This document shows, in pieces, positions 54,048-63,247 of a DNA stretch of 64,000 nt. Location: positions 1-64,000 of the forward strand of contig NZ_BOOZ01000016.1 of the NCBI RefSeq assembly GCF_016863495.1, given 5' to 3'. Position 1 is the stretch's first letter, and every line of letters begins with the position of its first letter. This DNA comes from Micromonospora andamanensis (GTDB lineage: Bacteria > Actinomycetota > Actinomycetes > Mycobacteriales > Micromonosporaceae). The notes beneath the pieces are model-generated. The model saw only the letters and a program-made list of their open reading frames with translations, was not told the origin of the DNA and made no database searches. Position numbers and translations under genes: made by a program.

Positions 54048-55094
54048 TCAGGCGGTGCCGGCGACCTCGATCCAGCGGTCGAGGGTGCGGGCCGCCGCCC
54101 CGGAGTCGATCGACTCGGCGGCCCGGCCCAGGCCAGCGCGGAGCGCGTCGGTCAGGTCGCCGTCCAGGGATCCCTGGGTGGCCAGGGCCGCCGCCGCGTT
54201 GACCAGGACCGCGTCGCGGACCGGCCCCGGCTCACCGGCGAGCAGGCGCCGGGCCACGTCGGCGTTGTGGGCCGCGTCGCCGCCGCGCAGGTCGGCCAGG
54301 GTGGCCCGGGGTACGCCGAGGTCGACAGCGTCCACCACGGTCTCCCTGACGGCGCCGTTCTGGGCGATCCAGAACCGGGTCGCGGCGGCGGTGGTGAACT
54401 CGTCCAGCCCGTCCTCGCCGCGCATCACCAGCACCGAGTCACCCCGGGCCGCGAAGACGGCTGCCATCACCGGTGCCATCGTCGCGTCAAAACATCCGAC
54501 GGCACCCGCGCGGGGACGGGCCGGGTTGGTCAACGGCCCGAGGAAGTTGAACGCGGTCGGCACCCCCAGCTCCCGGCGGACCGGACCGGCGTGGCGCATG
54601 CCGGGGTGGAACCGGGCGGCGAAACAGAAGCCGATGCCGGCCTCGGCCACGCACCGGGCCACCTGATCGGGCCCGAGGTCCAGCGGAATGCCGAGGAATT
54701 CCAGCAGGTCGGCGGTGCCGCAGGAGGACGAGGCGGCCCGGTTTCCGTGCTTGACCACGCGTACGCCGGCCCCGGCCACGACAAGCGCCGTCATCGTGGA
54801 GATGTTGACCGTGTGGGCGAGGTCGCCGCCGGTGCCGACCACGTCGAGCGCCTCGGCGCGTACCTCCTCGGGCAGCTCGACCGGGACGGCCCGGCCGAGC
54901 ATCGCCTCGACCAGGCCGGTCACCTCGGCCGGCGTCTCGCCCTTGGCCCTCAGCGCCACGGCGAAGCCGGCGATTTGGGCGGGGCCCGCCGACCCGGACA
55001 TGATCTCGCCCATCGCCCAGGCGGTGTCGGCGGCGGACAGTTCCTCGCCGCGCAGCAGCGCGGTGATCAGGTGCGGCCAGGTCCGATCGCCCAT
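54048..55094 (-). CDS. trpD: Anthranilate phosphoribosyltransferase TrpD
   Basis: Joins anthranilate and PRPP in tryptophan synthesis, 348 residues. The PRPP loop GTGGD is at 87-91, followed by NIST, and the magnesium/anthranilate region [18 protein letters not shown] and [15 protein letters not shown] are present. Other trp genes are not in the window, as in M. tuberculosis where trpD also stands alone beside ctaE and qcrCAB. ATG 55094 is the first residue of a normal-length protein. Confidence 0.95.
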   Translation of the reverse strand: MGDRTWPHLITALLRGEELSAADTAWAMGEIMSGSAGPAQIAGFAVALRAKGETPAEVTGLVEAMLGRAVPVELPEEVRAEALDVVGTGGDLAHTVNISTMTALVVAGAGVRVVKHGNRAASSSCGTADLLEFLGIPLDLGPDQVARCVAEAGIGFCFAARFHPGMRHAGPVRRELGVPTAFNFLGPLTNPARPRAGAVGCFDATMAPVMAAVFAARGDSVLVMRGEDGLDEFTTAAATRFWIAQNGAVRETVVDAVDLGVPRATLADLRGGDAAHNADVARRLLAGEPGPVRDAVLVNAAAALATQGSLDGDLTDALRAGLGRAAESIDSGAAARTLDRWIEVAGTA

Positions 55095-55178
55095 GGCGGG
55101 CCTCCCGAGCAGACGGTTGCGGGTGGGACGGGACCGGCGCCGGCTCGCCCGGCGCCGTGGCGGTGCCGGAGTGGGACG

Positions 55179-55574
55179 TCAGGCGGGTGCGCCCGCGCGC
55201 AGCAGCTCGGTCACGGTGGCGGCGGTGGTCACCGGGTCGAGCGGATGCACGAGAGTGGCGTCGACCTCGGCGAAGGACGCCAGCCAACGGTCGGCGGCGC
55301 GGGCGATCACCACACAGGTCGGGGGAGCGTCGTCGCGGTCGTCCTTGATCTGCCGGGCGATGCCGATGCCGCCACCGGGGCTTGCCTCACCGTCGAGCAC
55401 CATCAGGTCGATCTCGTAGTCGTCGACCAGGCGGATGCACTCGGCGTAGGTGGACGCCTCGACGAACTCGACGCGCAGGTCGGCCGCAGGTCGGGTGCCG
55501 ACGGCGAGCCGCATCCGGTCCCGTACCTGCGGGTCGTCGCTGTACAGCAGGACGGTGCACAGACGGTCGCTCAT
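55179..55574 (-). CDS. Stand-alone degenerate receiver-domain protein
   Basis: A 131-residue CheY-like domain. Acidic pair D13/D14 (YSDDP) and a candidate phosphorylation site D61 (LMVLDGE) are present. The lysine expected near the end of strand 5 is missing: the segment reads LVHPLDP. There is no output domain. The likely start is ATG 55574. Such pseudo-receivers bind partners without classical phosphotransfer. It lies between trpD and the CtaG-like gene, all on the same strand, with 84- and 163-base gaps. No histidine kinase is near. Confidence 0.8.
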   Translation of the reverse strand: MSDRLCTVLLYSDDPQVRDRMRLAVGTRPAADLRVEFVEASTYAECIRLVDDYEIDLMVLDGEASPGGGIGIARQIKDDRDDAPPTCVVIARAADRWLASFAEVDATLVHPLDPVTTAATVTELLRAGAPA

Positions 55575-55737
55575 GCCGACACTCCGCTTCGCTTCGGGCC
55601 GTCCTGAGACGCCATCGCACCGAGCTTCATCCGCTCGCTCATGGCTTTCAACGGCTCCCACTTCGTAGCTGCGTGGCTGATCGTACCGGTCGGTGTGGTG
55701 CGCGTGACACGCCGCCCCGGGCCGGTCGCCGGCGTGT

Positions 55738-56739
55738 TCAGGCGGTGGATTCGGCCGCCCGCTGGCGGGCCTCCTGGCGGTCCAGCTCGCGGTCGATCCG
55801 GCGGGCCTCCCGCTCGGCCTGGCGCATCCACTGCACCACCAGGACTGCGAGCATCGTCACGCTGACGAACTCGCCACCGGCCCACAGGATCCCGCCGGCG
55901 AGCACCTGGTCCTCCCACGGGTCGGCCCAGCTCAGCCCGAGCGAGGGGTACCAGTCGCCGCCGAAGAGGGTGGTGCTCTGCATGATGGTCAGCCCGAGCA
56001 CCGTGTGGAACGGCACCGACAGCAGCATCAGCAGCGCCCGCCCGGGGTACGGCCAGCGTCCCGGCAGCGGATCCAGGCCGAGCAGCGGCCAGAAGAACAC
56101 GCAGCCGGTCATGATGAAGTGCGCGTGCACCACCTCGTGTGCCCAGGTGTGTTCCAGCGTGTAGCGGTACAGGTCGGTGAAGTAGAGCGCGAACGGGTTC
56201 ACCACGAAGATGGCGAAGGCCACCAGCGGGAAGGTGTAGACCCGGGCGATCCGGCTGTGCACCACGGCGAGCAGCCGCTTGCGCGGACCGGTCGGCAGCG
56301 TACGCAGGGCCAGGGTCACCGGCGCGCCGAGCGCCAGGAAGATCGGCGAGACCATGGACAGCACCATGTGCTGGACCATGTGCACCGACAGCAGCGTGGT
56401 GTCGTACGCGTGCAGCCCGCTGACCGTGACCGAGGCGATGCCGCCGAGCCCGGGGCCGAGGAAGAAGATCGTCCGGGCGACCGGCCAGCGGTCGCCGCGC
56501 AGCCGCAGCCGGTACACCCCGTAGAGGTAGAGGCCGGCGGCGAGGACCAGGCCGACGGCGAGCCAGCTGTCCAGTCGGGCCTCGGTGACCACGGCGGTGA
56601 CGGAGAACGGCGGCGGAGCCGCCTCGGCCGCCAGCGCACCGGCGCTGGCCGTCACCTCGGTCGCGGCCGGGCCGGTCGCGACCGCGGTGAGCAGCGGCGC
56701 GGCCGGTGTGGCGACGGAGATCGGATCGACGTGCAGCAC
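55738..56739 (-). CDS. CtaG-like cytochrome c oxidase assembly protein
   Basis: Membrane protein of 333 residues from the caa3_CtaG group, thought to help insert copper into cytochrome oxidase. The Ala/Thr-rich N-terminus may be a cleavable or anchoring segment. It is followed by about seven membrane segments with conserved histidines, notably VHMVQHMVL and HEVVHAHFIM, candidate copper ligands. A basic/acidic tail (RQAEREARRIDRELDRQEAR) closes it. Divergent from ctaE with 108 bases between, and in the middle of the oxidase/bc1 genes, which supports the role. Confidence 0.9.
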   Translation of the reverse strand: MLHVDPISVATPAAPLLTAVATGPAATEVTASAGALAAEAAPPPFSVTAVVTEARLDSWLAVGLVLAAGLYLYGVYRLRLRGDRWPVARTIFFLGPGLGGIASVTVSGLHAYDTTLLSVHMVQHMVLSMVSPIFLALGAPVTLALRTLPTGPRKRLLAVVHSRIARVYTFPLVAFAIFVVNPFALYFTDLYRYTLEHTWAHEVVHAHFIMTGCVFFWPLLGLDPLPGRWPYPGRALLMLLSVPFHTVLGLTIMQSTTLFGGDWYPSLGLSWADPWEDQVLAGGILWAGGEFVSVTMLAVLVVQWMRQAEREARRIDRELDRQEARQRAAESTA

Positions 56740-56847
56740 GCCAATCAGCCTAGGTCAGGCGAACCGGACGGTACCGATCGGGCCATCCCGCGCCCGGGTT
56801 TCACCCCCCGCTGATCGCCGGCCGTGGTGAACGGCAATAATGACCGC

Positions 56848-57447
56848 GTGACTGCGGCCCCAGCCATTGACAAGAGCCGGATCCACTCTCTGACGCGGCC
56901 CAACATGGTCAGCGTCGGGACGATCGTCTGGCTCTCCAGCGAGCTCATGTTCTTCGCGGCGCTGTTCGCCATGTACTTCTCCATCCGCGCGGCGGCTCCG
57001 GAGCAGTGGGCGGAGCACACCGAGGTGCTCAACATCCCGTACGCGACCACCTTCACGGTGATCCTGGTGTTGTCCTCGGTGACCTGCCAGCTCGGCGTGT
57101 TCGCCGCCGAGAAGGGTGACGTCCACGCGCTGCGGCGTTGGTTCACGATCACCTTCGTGATGGGCCTGATCTTCGTGCTCGGCCAGCTCAACGAGTACCG
57201 CGAGCTGGTGCACCACGGCGTCAAGATCAACAGTGACGGCTACGGGTCGATGTTCTACCTCACCACCGGCTTCCACGGCCTGCACGTCACCGGCGGTCTG
57301 ATCGCCTTCGTGATCTTCATGATTCGCACCACCATGGGCCGGTTCACCCCGGCTCAGGCCACCGCGGCGATCGTCGTGTCGTACTACTGGCACTTCGTCG
57401 ACGTCGTGTGGATCGCGCTCTACGGCATGATCTACTGGCTCCAGTGA
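56848..57447 (+). CDS. ctaE: Cytochrome c oxidase subunit III
   Basis: Membrane subunit of the aa3 oxidase, 199 residues in the short actinobacterial form with five membrane segments. [25 protein letters not shown] and [12 protein letters not shown] are the family blocks. GTG 56848 ([12 protein letters not shown]) is chosen because it matches relatives; a GTG eight codons earlier exists. No ribosome site precedes it; AATAAT lies six bases before it, so a leaderless transcript is possible. qcrC follows after 78 bases. Confidence 0.95.
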   Translation: MTAAPAIDKSRIHSLTRPNMVSVGTIVWLSSELMFFAALFAMYFSIRAAAPEQWAEHTEVLNIPYATTFTVILVLSSVTCQLGVFAAEKGDVHALRRWFTITFVMGLIFVLGQLNEYRELVHHGVKINSDGYGSMFYLTTGFHGLHVTGGLIAFVIFMIRTTMGRFTPAQATAAIVVSYYWHFVDVVWIALYGMIYWLQ

Positions 57448-57525
57448 TCTTGGCGCGGCGCCCGACGCCTTGCCGCTGCTCCACCCCCGCAAGACGAAGG
57501 TCCAACCCGGTTAAGGACACAGGTC

Positions 57526-58365
57526 ATGACTTCTGACAACGACCGCCGACGCGGTCTGCTCGCGCGGCTGCGCGGGCGGCCCGGGGCGCCCAGCAGGGGC
57601 CGCCGCCGGCTGGGTGCCGCGGTCCGGCTGGTCGCCGCGCTGATGCTGGCCGGCGGTGCCTACACCGTCCTCGCCCCCGGCGCCGCCGCCCAGGAGAATC
57701 CGCCGCTGAGCAGCGCCGCCGTCGACGGCAAGGCGCTGTTCGACGTGAGCTGCGTGACCTGCCACGGTCGCAACGCGCAGGGGGTCGAGGGGCGCGGGCC
57801 GAGCCTCGTCGGCGTCGGCGCCGCCTCGGTGGAGTTCCAGGTGAGCACCGGCCGGATGCCGATGGCCCGGCAGGAGGCCCAGGCGGCGCGCAAGCCCGAG
57901 GTGTTCACCCGTGACGAGATCGACCAGTTGGCCGCGTACGTCCAGGAACTCGGCGGTGGACCTGTCGTTCCCGCCGGTGACAACCTGCACGCCGACGGCA
58001 ACGTCGCGATCGGCGGGGAGCTCTACCGGATCAACTGCTCGCAGTGCCACGCGTTCAGCGGTGGCGGCGGCGCCCTCTCCTCCGGCAAGTACGCGCCGAG
58101 CCTCGCGCCGGCCACCGACCGGCAGATCTACTCGGCGATGCTCAGCGGCCCGCAGAACATGCCGGTCTTCGGCGACAACCAGATCACGCCGGAGCAGAAG
58201 GCGGACATCATCGCCTACATCCAGACGACGCTGAAGGACGACGGCGACCCGGGCGGCCTGTTCAACCTCGGCCGGTACGGACCCTCCACCGAGGGGGTGG
58301 CGATCTTCCTCGTCGGTATCGTCGCGCTGGTCTTCGCCAGCCTGTGGATCGCGGGTAAGTCGTGA
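57526..58365 (+). CDS. qcrC: Diheme cytochrome c subunit of the bc1 complex
   Basis: Electron carrier that links the bc1 complex directly to the oxidase in actinobacteria, replacing soluble cytochrome c. The 279 residues have an arginine-rich N-terminus with a signal/anchor segment, two heme sites CVTCH (76-80) and CSQCH (about 171-175), and a C-terminal membrane anchor (VAIFLVGIVALVFASLWIAG). Its stop overlaps the qcrA GTG in GTGA. The Met axial ligands are probably in GRMPM and QNMPVF. Confidence 0.97.
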   Translation: MTSDNDRRRGLLARLRGRPGAPSRGRRRLGAAVRLVAALMLAGGAYTVLAPGAAAQENPPLSSAAVDGKALFDVSCVTCHGRNAQGVEGRGPSLVGVGAASVEFQVSTGRMPMARQEAQAARKPEVFTRDEIDQLAAYVQELGGGPVVPAGDNLHADGNVAIGGELYRINCSQCHAFSGGGGALSSGKYAPSLAPATDRQIYSAMLSGPQNMPVFGDNQITPEQKADIIAYIQTTLKDDGDPGGLFNLGRYGPSTEGVAIFLVGIVALVFASLWIAGKS

Positions 58366-59462
58366 GCGGGGGGACCATGAGCAGCCAGACCGGGCAGCCG
58401 GCCCTGCCGGGCCGGGACCCGCTCGACGTGAACGACCCCCGGCTCAGCCGGTTCGACATCGTCCGGGAAGGCGCCCGGCGGGACGACATCGAGATCGTCC
58501 ACTACGAGCCGCAGGTGCTCGCGGGCACCAAGGCCGAGCGTCGGATGGTCCGCACGGTGGCGGCCTTCTTCCTGCTGACCGGGCTGGCGGCGACCGCTTT
58601 CCTGGCGGTCTACATCTGGTGGCCCTGGGAGTACGAGCCGGGTCGCGGCGGTGACAAGCTCTACACCCCGCTGCTCGGCGTGACCCTCGGCATCGCCCTG
58701 CTCGCCGTCGGCTTCGGCATCCTCACCTGGGGCAAGAAGCTGCTGCCCAAGGAGGTGTCGATCCAGGATCGGCACGAGGGCGCGGTGCCCTCCGAGGACC
58801 AGCGGATCACCGGCGAGACCATGGCGTACATGGCCGACGAGCTGGGCGTCAAGCGCCGGCCGTTGCTGGGTGTGTCGCTGCTGGCCGGTCTGCTGCCGGT
58901 CGGCGCGGTCGCCGCGGCGCCGCTGGTCGGCGGGCTGATCTCCAACCCGCACAAGGACGACCAGATGATGACCACCGGGTTCGCCCCCCGGGACGGTCAG
59001 AAGATCCGCCTGGTCCGCGAGGACGGTCGGCCCATCCGGCCGGCCGACATCAGCGCCGGTGGTCAGATCACCGTCTTCCCGGGCGTGGAGCACGGGGTGA
59101 GCAACAGGTACGCGGACTCGCCCACCCTGCTGATCCACCTGCGGGACGCCGACGCCGAGGCGTCGCGCCGCAACAACGAGCGCGAGGGCCACGGCGGCTA
59201 CATGTGGGGCAACTACGCCGCGTACTCGAAGATCTGCACGCACGCCGGCTGCCCGGCGAGCCTGTACGAACAGCAGACCAACCGGCTGCTCTGCCCGTGC
59301 CACCAGTCGCAGTTCCTGATCACCGACAACGCCAAGCCCATCTTCGGTCCGGCCAGCCGGCGGCTGCCGCAGCTGCCGATCGAGGTGGACGCCGAGGGTT
59401 ACTTCGTGGCTACGTCCGACTACACTGAACCCGTCGGGCCCGACTTCTGGGAGCGGCCGTGA
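58362..59462 (+). CDS. qcrA: Rieske iron-sulfur subunit of the bc1 complex
   Basis: 2Fe-2S subunit of 366 residues in the long actinobacterial form, with three membrane segments (about 70-90, 105-122 and 170-192) before the Rieske fold. The cluster is bound by CTHAGC (near 292-297) and CPCH (near 311-314). GPASRRLPQLPIEVD and EPVGPDFWERP finish the protein as in M. tuberculosis QcrA. GTG 58362 overlaps the qcrC stop (GTGA); ATG 58377, after a GGGGGG run, is an alternative start. Confidence 0.96.
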   Translation: MSGGTMSSQTGQPALPGRDPLDVNDPRLSRFDIVREGARRDDIEIVHYEPQVLAGTKAERRMVRTVAAFFLLTGLAATAFLAVYIWWPWEYEPGRGGDKLYTPLLGVTLGIALLAVGFGILTWGKKLLPKEVSIQDRHEGAVPSEDQRITGETMAYMADELGVKRRPLLGVSLLAGLLPVGAVAAAPLVGGLISNPHKDDQMMTTGFAPRDGQKIRLVREDGRPIRPADISAGGQITVFPGVEHGVSNRYADSPTLLIHLRDADAEASRRNNEREGHGGYMWGNYAAYSKICTHAGCPASLYEQQTNRLLCPCHQSQFLITDNAKPIFGPASRRLPQLPIEVDAEGYFVATSDYTEPVGPDFWERP

Positions 59463-61078
59463 AGCGGCGAAAGTTTGACGTGGCAGCGGTGCCGGGCAAC
59501 ACCGCCCGGGCGGTCGACGAGCGTTTCCAGGTGTCGACTCCACTGCGCCGACTGCTCAACAAGGTCTTCCCGGACCACTGGTCCTTCCTGCTCGGCGAGA
59601 TCGCGCTATTCTCGTTCATCGTCCTGCTGCTGACCGGTGTCTTCCTGACCTTCTTCTTCGAGCCGACGATGACCGAGGTCATCTACAACGGCAGTTACGC
59701 CCCGCTGCGTGGCACGCCGATGTCGGCCGCGTACGCCTCGACGTTGGACATCTCCTTCGACGTCCGCGGCGGCCTGATCATGCGGCAGATGCACCACTGG
59801 GCGGCGCTGCTGTTCATGGCCGCGATCGTGGTGCACATGCTGCGGGTCTTCTTCACCGGCGCGTTCCGTAAGCCGCGGGAGACCAACTGGATCATCGGCT
59901 CGCTGCTGTTCTGGGTGGGCTTCCTGGCCGGCTTCACCGGCTACTCGCTGCCGGACGACGGCCTCTCCGGCACCGGCCTGCGGATCGCCTCCGCGATCAT
60001 GCTGTCCATCCCGGTGATCGGCTCCTGGGTGACCGCTGCGGTCTTCAACGGTGAGTTCCCCGGCACGATCATCATCAGCCGGTTCTTCATCGCCCACGTT
60101 CTGCTCATCCCCGGGCTGCTCGTCGCGTTGATCACCGTGCACCTGGGCCTGGTGTTCAAGCAGAAGCACACCCAGTGGCCGGGCCCGGGCCGGACGAACG
60201 GCAACGTGGTCGGCGAGCGGATGTTCCCCCGCTACGCGATCAAGCAGGGCGGCTTCTTCATGGTCGTCTTCGGCGTGATCGCGCTGATGGGCGGTCTGTT
60301 CCAGATCAACCCGGTGTGGTTGTTCGGCCCGTACGAGGCGTGGGTGGTCTCGGCCGCCAGCCAGCCCGACTGGTACGTCATGTTCCTGGACGGCTCGACG
60401 CGACTGATGCCGGACTGGGAGATCACCATACCCATCGGCGAGGGATACGTGATCCCGCCGTTGTTCTGGCCGACAGTGGTACTACCCGGCATCCTCGTCG
60501 CGATCTCCCTGCTCTATCCCTTCATGGAGGCCCGCCACCTGAAGGACTACCGCAGCCACAACCTGCTCCAGCGTCCCCGCGACGTGCCCTTCCGCACCGG
60601 TCTGGGGGCGATGGCCGTCACGTTCTACGTGATCCTGACCCTCTCGGGCGCCAACGACGTCATCGCCGACAAGTTCCACATCAGCCTGAACGCGATGACC
60701 TGGGCCGGCCGGATCGGTCTGCTGCTCCTTCCGCCGCTGGCGTACTACGTCACCTACCGGATCTGCCTCGGCCTGCAGCAGCACGACCGGGAGGTCCTCG
60801 CCCACGGCGTGGAGACCGGCATCATCCGGCGACTGCCGGACGGCCGGTTCGTCGAGGTGCACCAGCCGCTCAGCGCGGGCGACGGGCACGGCGAGCTGGA
60901 CTACGTCGGTTGGGTGGTACCGAAGAAGATGAACCGGCTCGGTGCCCTGGGCCCGGCCATCCGCGGCTTCTTCTACCCGATCGAGCGGCCGGCCGAGGCA
61001 CCGGTCTCGCCGGGGCACCCGCCGGTCGAGCCGCGCCCGGAGCGGGAAGAGATCACCAGCGGGGACACCCGACCCTGA
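59459..61078 (+). CDS. qcrB: Cytochrome b subunit of the bc1 complex
   Basis: Diheme cytochrome b of 539 residues, site of quinol oxidation and reduction. GTG 59459 overlaps the qcrA stop in GTGA. Heme-binding histidines are in MRQMHHWAALLFMAAIVVHMLR and RFFIAHVLLIPGLLVALITVHLG; the quinol-oxidation segment is near EAWVVSAASQPDWYVMF and the PEWY-equivalent is PDWY. The C-terminal extension of about 120 residues, with Pro/Glu-rich tail, is typical for actinobacteria. QcrB is the target of several antimycobacterial compounds. A hairpin follows at 61096. Confidence 0.97.
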   Translation: MKRRKFDVAAVPGNTARAVDERFQVSTPLRRLLNKVFPDHWSFLLGEIALFSFIVLLLTGVFLTFFFEPTMTEVIYNGSYAPLRGTPMSAAYASTLDISFDVRGGLIMRQMHHWAALLFMAAIVVHMLRVFFTGAFRKPRETNWIIGSLLFWVGFLAGFTGYSLPDDGLSGTGLRIASAIMLSIPVIGSWVTAAVFNGEFPGTIIISRFFIAHVLLIPGLLVALITVHLGLVFKQKHTQWPGPGRTNGNVVGERMFPRYAIKQGGFFMVVFGVIALMGGLFQINPVWLFGPYEAWVVSAASQPDWYVMFLDGSTRLMPDWEITIPIGEGYVIPPLFWPTVVLPGILVAISLLYPFMEARHLKDYRSHNLLQRPRDVPFRTGLGAMAVTFYVILTLSGANDVIADKFHISLNAMTWAGRIGLLLLPPLAYYVTYRICLGLQQHDREVLAHGVETGIIRRLPDGRFVEVHQPLSAGDGHGELDYVGWVVPKKMNRLGALGPAIRGFFYPIERPAEAPVSPGHPPVEPRPEREEITSGDTRP

Positions 61079-61095
61079 GATCCGTCCCAACGTGA

Positions 61096-61128
61096 TGTGG
61101 CGCCCACCGGACTCCGGCGGGCGCCACA
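61096..61128 (+). terminator. Terminator of the ctaE-qcrCAB unit
   Basis: TGTGGCGCCC (61096-61105) pairs with GGGCGCCACA (61119-61128), enclosing a further CCGG/CCGG stem, and is followed by CTCGTTTCG. It starts 18 bases after the qcrB stop. Confidence 0.8.
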
Positions 61129-61240
61129 CTCGTTTCGCCTCTTCCGGACGTCGTCGGCGCTCCCCGCCGTCGGCGGATCGCAGGAATAACCCCGGCCAGC
61201 CGGGTATCCGTGCGGTCCAACGTCTCAACGGGGAGGAAGC

Positions 61241-61918
61241 ATGTTGGGTATCAAACGCCTCGGCCTGCTGGCCGCGCTGGTGCTGGTGGGTGTCGCACCC
61301 GCCGCCGCAGCGCAGGCGGCGGCGCAGCCGTCGGAACAGGACACCCAGTACCTGCAGGCGGTCCACCAGGTCAACCTGTACGAGATCGCCGCCGGTGAGC
61401 TGGCCCAGGAAAAGGGTCAGAACCAGCAGGTCAAGGAGCTGGGGCAGCAGTTCGTCACGGATCACACCGAACTGGACCAGTCGGTGCAGGATCTGGCCGG
61501 ACAGCTCAACGTCGAGCTGCCGAGCGAGCCCACCACCGACCAGCAGACGGCTCTCGACCAGCTGAACAACGCCAGTGGTGAGGAGTTCGACAGGCTCTGG
61601 GTGACCCAGGGGCTGGCCGGCCACGTCCAGGCCATCCAGGCGACCCAGACGGAGATCTCGCAGGGCACCGAGCCGCAGGTGGTCCAGCTGGCGCAGACCG
61701 CGCTGCCGGTCCTGCAGGCGCACTACGACGCCCTGGTGATGCTGGCCGAGGAACTCGGCATCCCGGTTCCGGAGACCAGCCCGAGCGGTACGCCCAGCCC
61801 GGGTGGCACCGTTCCGGCTCCGGGGGCGACCACGCCGACTCCGGGTGAGACCTTCACCGAGGAGGCCCCGGTTCCGGGTGGCACCGTCACCGAGACCCCG
61901 GTGCCGCAGCAGAGCTGA
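61241..61918 (+). CDS. Secreted DUF4142 protein
   Basis: Exported protein of 225 residues. ATG 61241 follows GGGGAGGAAGC. A signal peptide (MLGIKRLGLLAALVLVGVAP, cleavage near AQA, about residue 27) precedes the DUF4142 four-helix domain (about 32-175, DTQYLQAVHQVNLYEIAAGELA ... QVKELGQQFVTDHTELDQ). The last 50 residues are a Pro/Thr/Gly-rich tail. The fold resembles ferritin-like helical bundles, but the metal ligands are not obvious. Role unknown, probably in the cell wall or outside the cell. Confidence 0.9.
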   Translation: MLGIKRLGLLAALVLVGVAPAAAAQAAAQPSEQDTQYLQAVHQVNLYEIAAGELAQEKGQNQQVKELGQQFVTDHTELDQSVQDLAGQLNVELPSEPTTDQQTALDQLNNASGEEFDRLWVTQGLAGHVQAIQATQTEISQGTEPQVVQLAQTALPVLQAHYDALVMLAEELGIPVPETSPSGTPSPGGTVPAPGATTPTPGETFTEEAPVPGGTVTETPVPQQS

Positions 61919-61932
61919 CCGGCGGTACGCGG

Positions 61933-61965
61933 CGAGCCGGCCCACCTGTGCGGTGGGCCGGCTCG
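61933..61965. terminator. Hairpin after DUF4142 gene
   Basis: CGAGCCGGCCCACC (61933-61946) pairs exactly with 61952-61965 around five bases, 14 bases after the stop and between convergent genes. Confidence 0.85.
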
Positions 61966-62020
61966 TGCCGCCTTGCCGGCGGGTGAGCTGGATCGGTGCC
62001 CTCCGGGACCCCGCGCCTGG

Positions 62021-62308
62021 TCAGTCGGTGCTGCCCAGCCCGATGGCGAAGGCCTCCTCCAGGTCGTGCCGGGAGTACGCGCGGAAGGCGATGTGCGACT
62101 CGGTGTTGAGCACCCCCGGCACCTTCGAGATGCTGCCGGCGATGATCTGCGCGATCTCGTCGAACTCGCGGACCCGGACCATGGCGATCAGGTCGACGTG
62201 CCCGGCCACCGAGTAGACCTCGCTCACCCCCGGCAGGTTCGCCAGTGTCTCGGCCACCTCGGGAATCGAGTCGGTGGCGCAGTCGATAAGCACGATCGCG
62301 GTGATCAC
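62021..62308 (-). CDS. Stand-alone Lrp/AsnC RAM-domain protein
   Basis: A 95-residue ligand-binding domain of the Lrp/AsnC family without the DNA-binding half: ITAIVLIDCATDSIPEVAETLANLPGVSEVYSVAGHVDLIAMVRV is the first beta-alpha-beta unit. Such proteins form rings that bind amino acids and may modify larger regulators. GTG start. In the same direction as, and downstream of, the nucleotidyltransferase gene, 51 bases away. Confidence 0.92.
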   Translation of the reverse strand: MITAIVLIDCATDSIPEVAETLANLPGVSEVYSVAGHVDLIAMVRVREFDEIAQIIAGSISKVPGVLNTESHIAFRAYSRHDLEEAFAIGLGSTD

Positions 62309-62359
62309 GTGGCTCTCCGTTCGTCGGCGTCGTCGCTCATGCTAAGGCCGGGCCCCGGC

Positions 62360-63247
62360 TCAGGCCGCCGGGACGGTCAGGTCGACGCCGACCCGGATCA
62401 CGTCCCGCAGGTGCTCCTCGTCGCCGACGCTGGCGTTCGGCCAGACCACGCTGCGGCTGACCGTCCCCCGGACGGTGGCCCCCGCGCCGACTACCGAACG
62501 GTGACAGTGGCCGGTGACGGTGGCTGTCGGGTCGATCAGAGAGTCGCCACCGGCGGCGTGCAGGTTCGCGGCGAGGTAGTCGGCCGGGGTGCCGGTGTCG
62601 ATGAAGGTTCCCGGGTAGCCCACCACGTCCAGTCGACCGGCGGCCTCGGCCGGACGCCAGACCGCGCGTACCAGGTCGCCGAAGGTGGCGGGCAGGTCAC
62701 GGACCAGCCGCCACGGCAGCAGCGAGAAACCGGTGAAGACGTGACCGTCGAAGGTGCCAGGTGCCGCCGGGTCGCCGGCCGGCTGACCGAGCAGGCGTAC
62801 CGAGTCGCCGTCCCAGCCGTCCAGCAGCGCGGCGATGTCCGGACCGGGCGGTGCCGCCGGATCGGACAGGTAGGCGTCGGCGTTGCCGACAAGCACACCC
62901 CGGCCGTCGATCCAGTCCCGCAGCCGTCCCACACCGCCCGCGGTGCCGAGCGGGCTGCCCGGTTCCACCGAGAGATGGGCTCGGTCACCGACCTGCTCCA
63001 CCACCTGGTCGCCCAGATAGCAGGCGTTCACCGCGACCGTCGCCGGGCCGCTCAGGCCGAGACCGGCGAGCCGGGCTAGGGCCCGGTCCAGCAGGGGCAC
63101 GTTGCCCACCGGGCAGAGTGCCTTTGGCAGCCGTTCGGTGAGCGGACGCAGCCGGGTGCCCTCACCGGCGGCGAGCACCACCGCGCAGATCCCGGCGGAG
63201 GGTGCGGCGGGCCAACTGCCGGTCGGGGCACCCTCGGACCGGGTCAC
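62360..63247 (-). CDS. Sugar-1-phosphate nucleotidyltransferase
   Basis: Nucleotidyltransferase of 295 residues. GTG 63247 overlaps the Nudix stop in GTGA. The signature VVLAAGEGTRLRPLTERLPKALCPVGNVPLLDRAL near 25-60 binds the nucleotide, VLVGNADAYLSD carries the metal-binding aspartate, and the C-terminal region (DPTATVTGHCHRSVVGAGATVRGTVSRSVVW) is a short left-handed beta helix. It resembles mannose-1-phosphate guanylyltransferases and glucose-1-phosphate uridylyl/thymidylyltransferases; the exact substrate is open. Confidence 0.88.
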   Translation of the reverse strand: MTRSEGAPTGSWPAAPSAGICAVVLAAGEGTRLRPLTERLPKALCPVGNVPLLDRALARLAGLGLSGPATVAVNACYLGDQVVEQVGDRAHLSVEPGSPLGTAGGVGRLRDWIDGRGVLVGNADAYLSDPAAPPGPDIAALLDGWDGDSVRLLGQPAGDPAAPGTFDGHVFTGFSLLPWRLVRDLPATFGDLVRAVWRPAEAAGRLDVVGYPGTFIDTGTPADYLAANLHAAGGDSLIDPTATVTGHCHRSVVGAGATVRGTVSRSVVWPNASVGDEEHLRDVIRVGVDLTVPAA

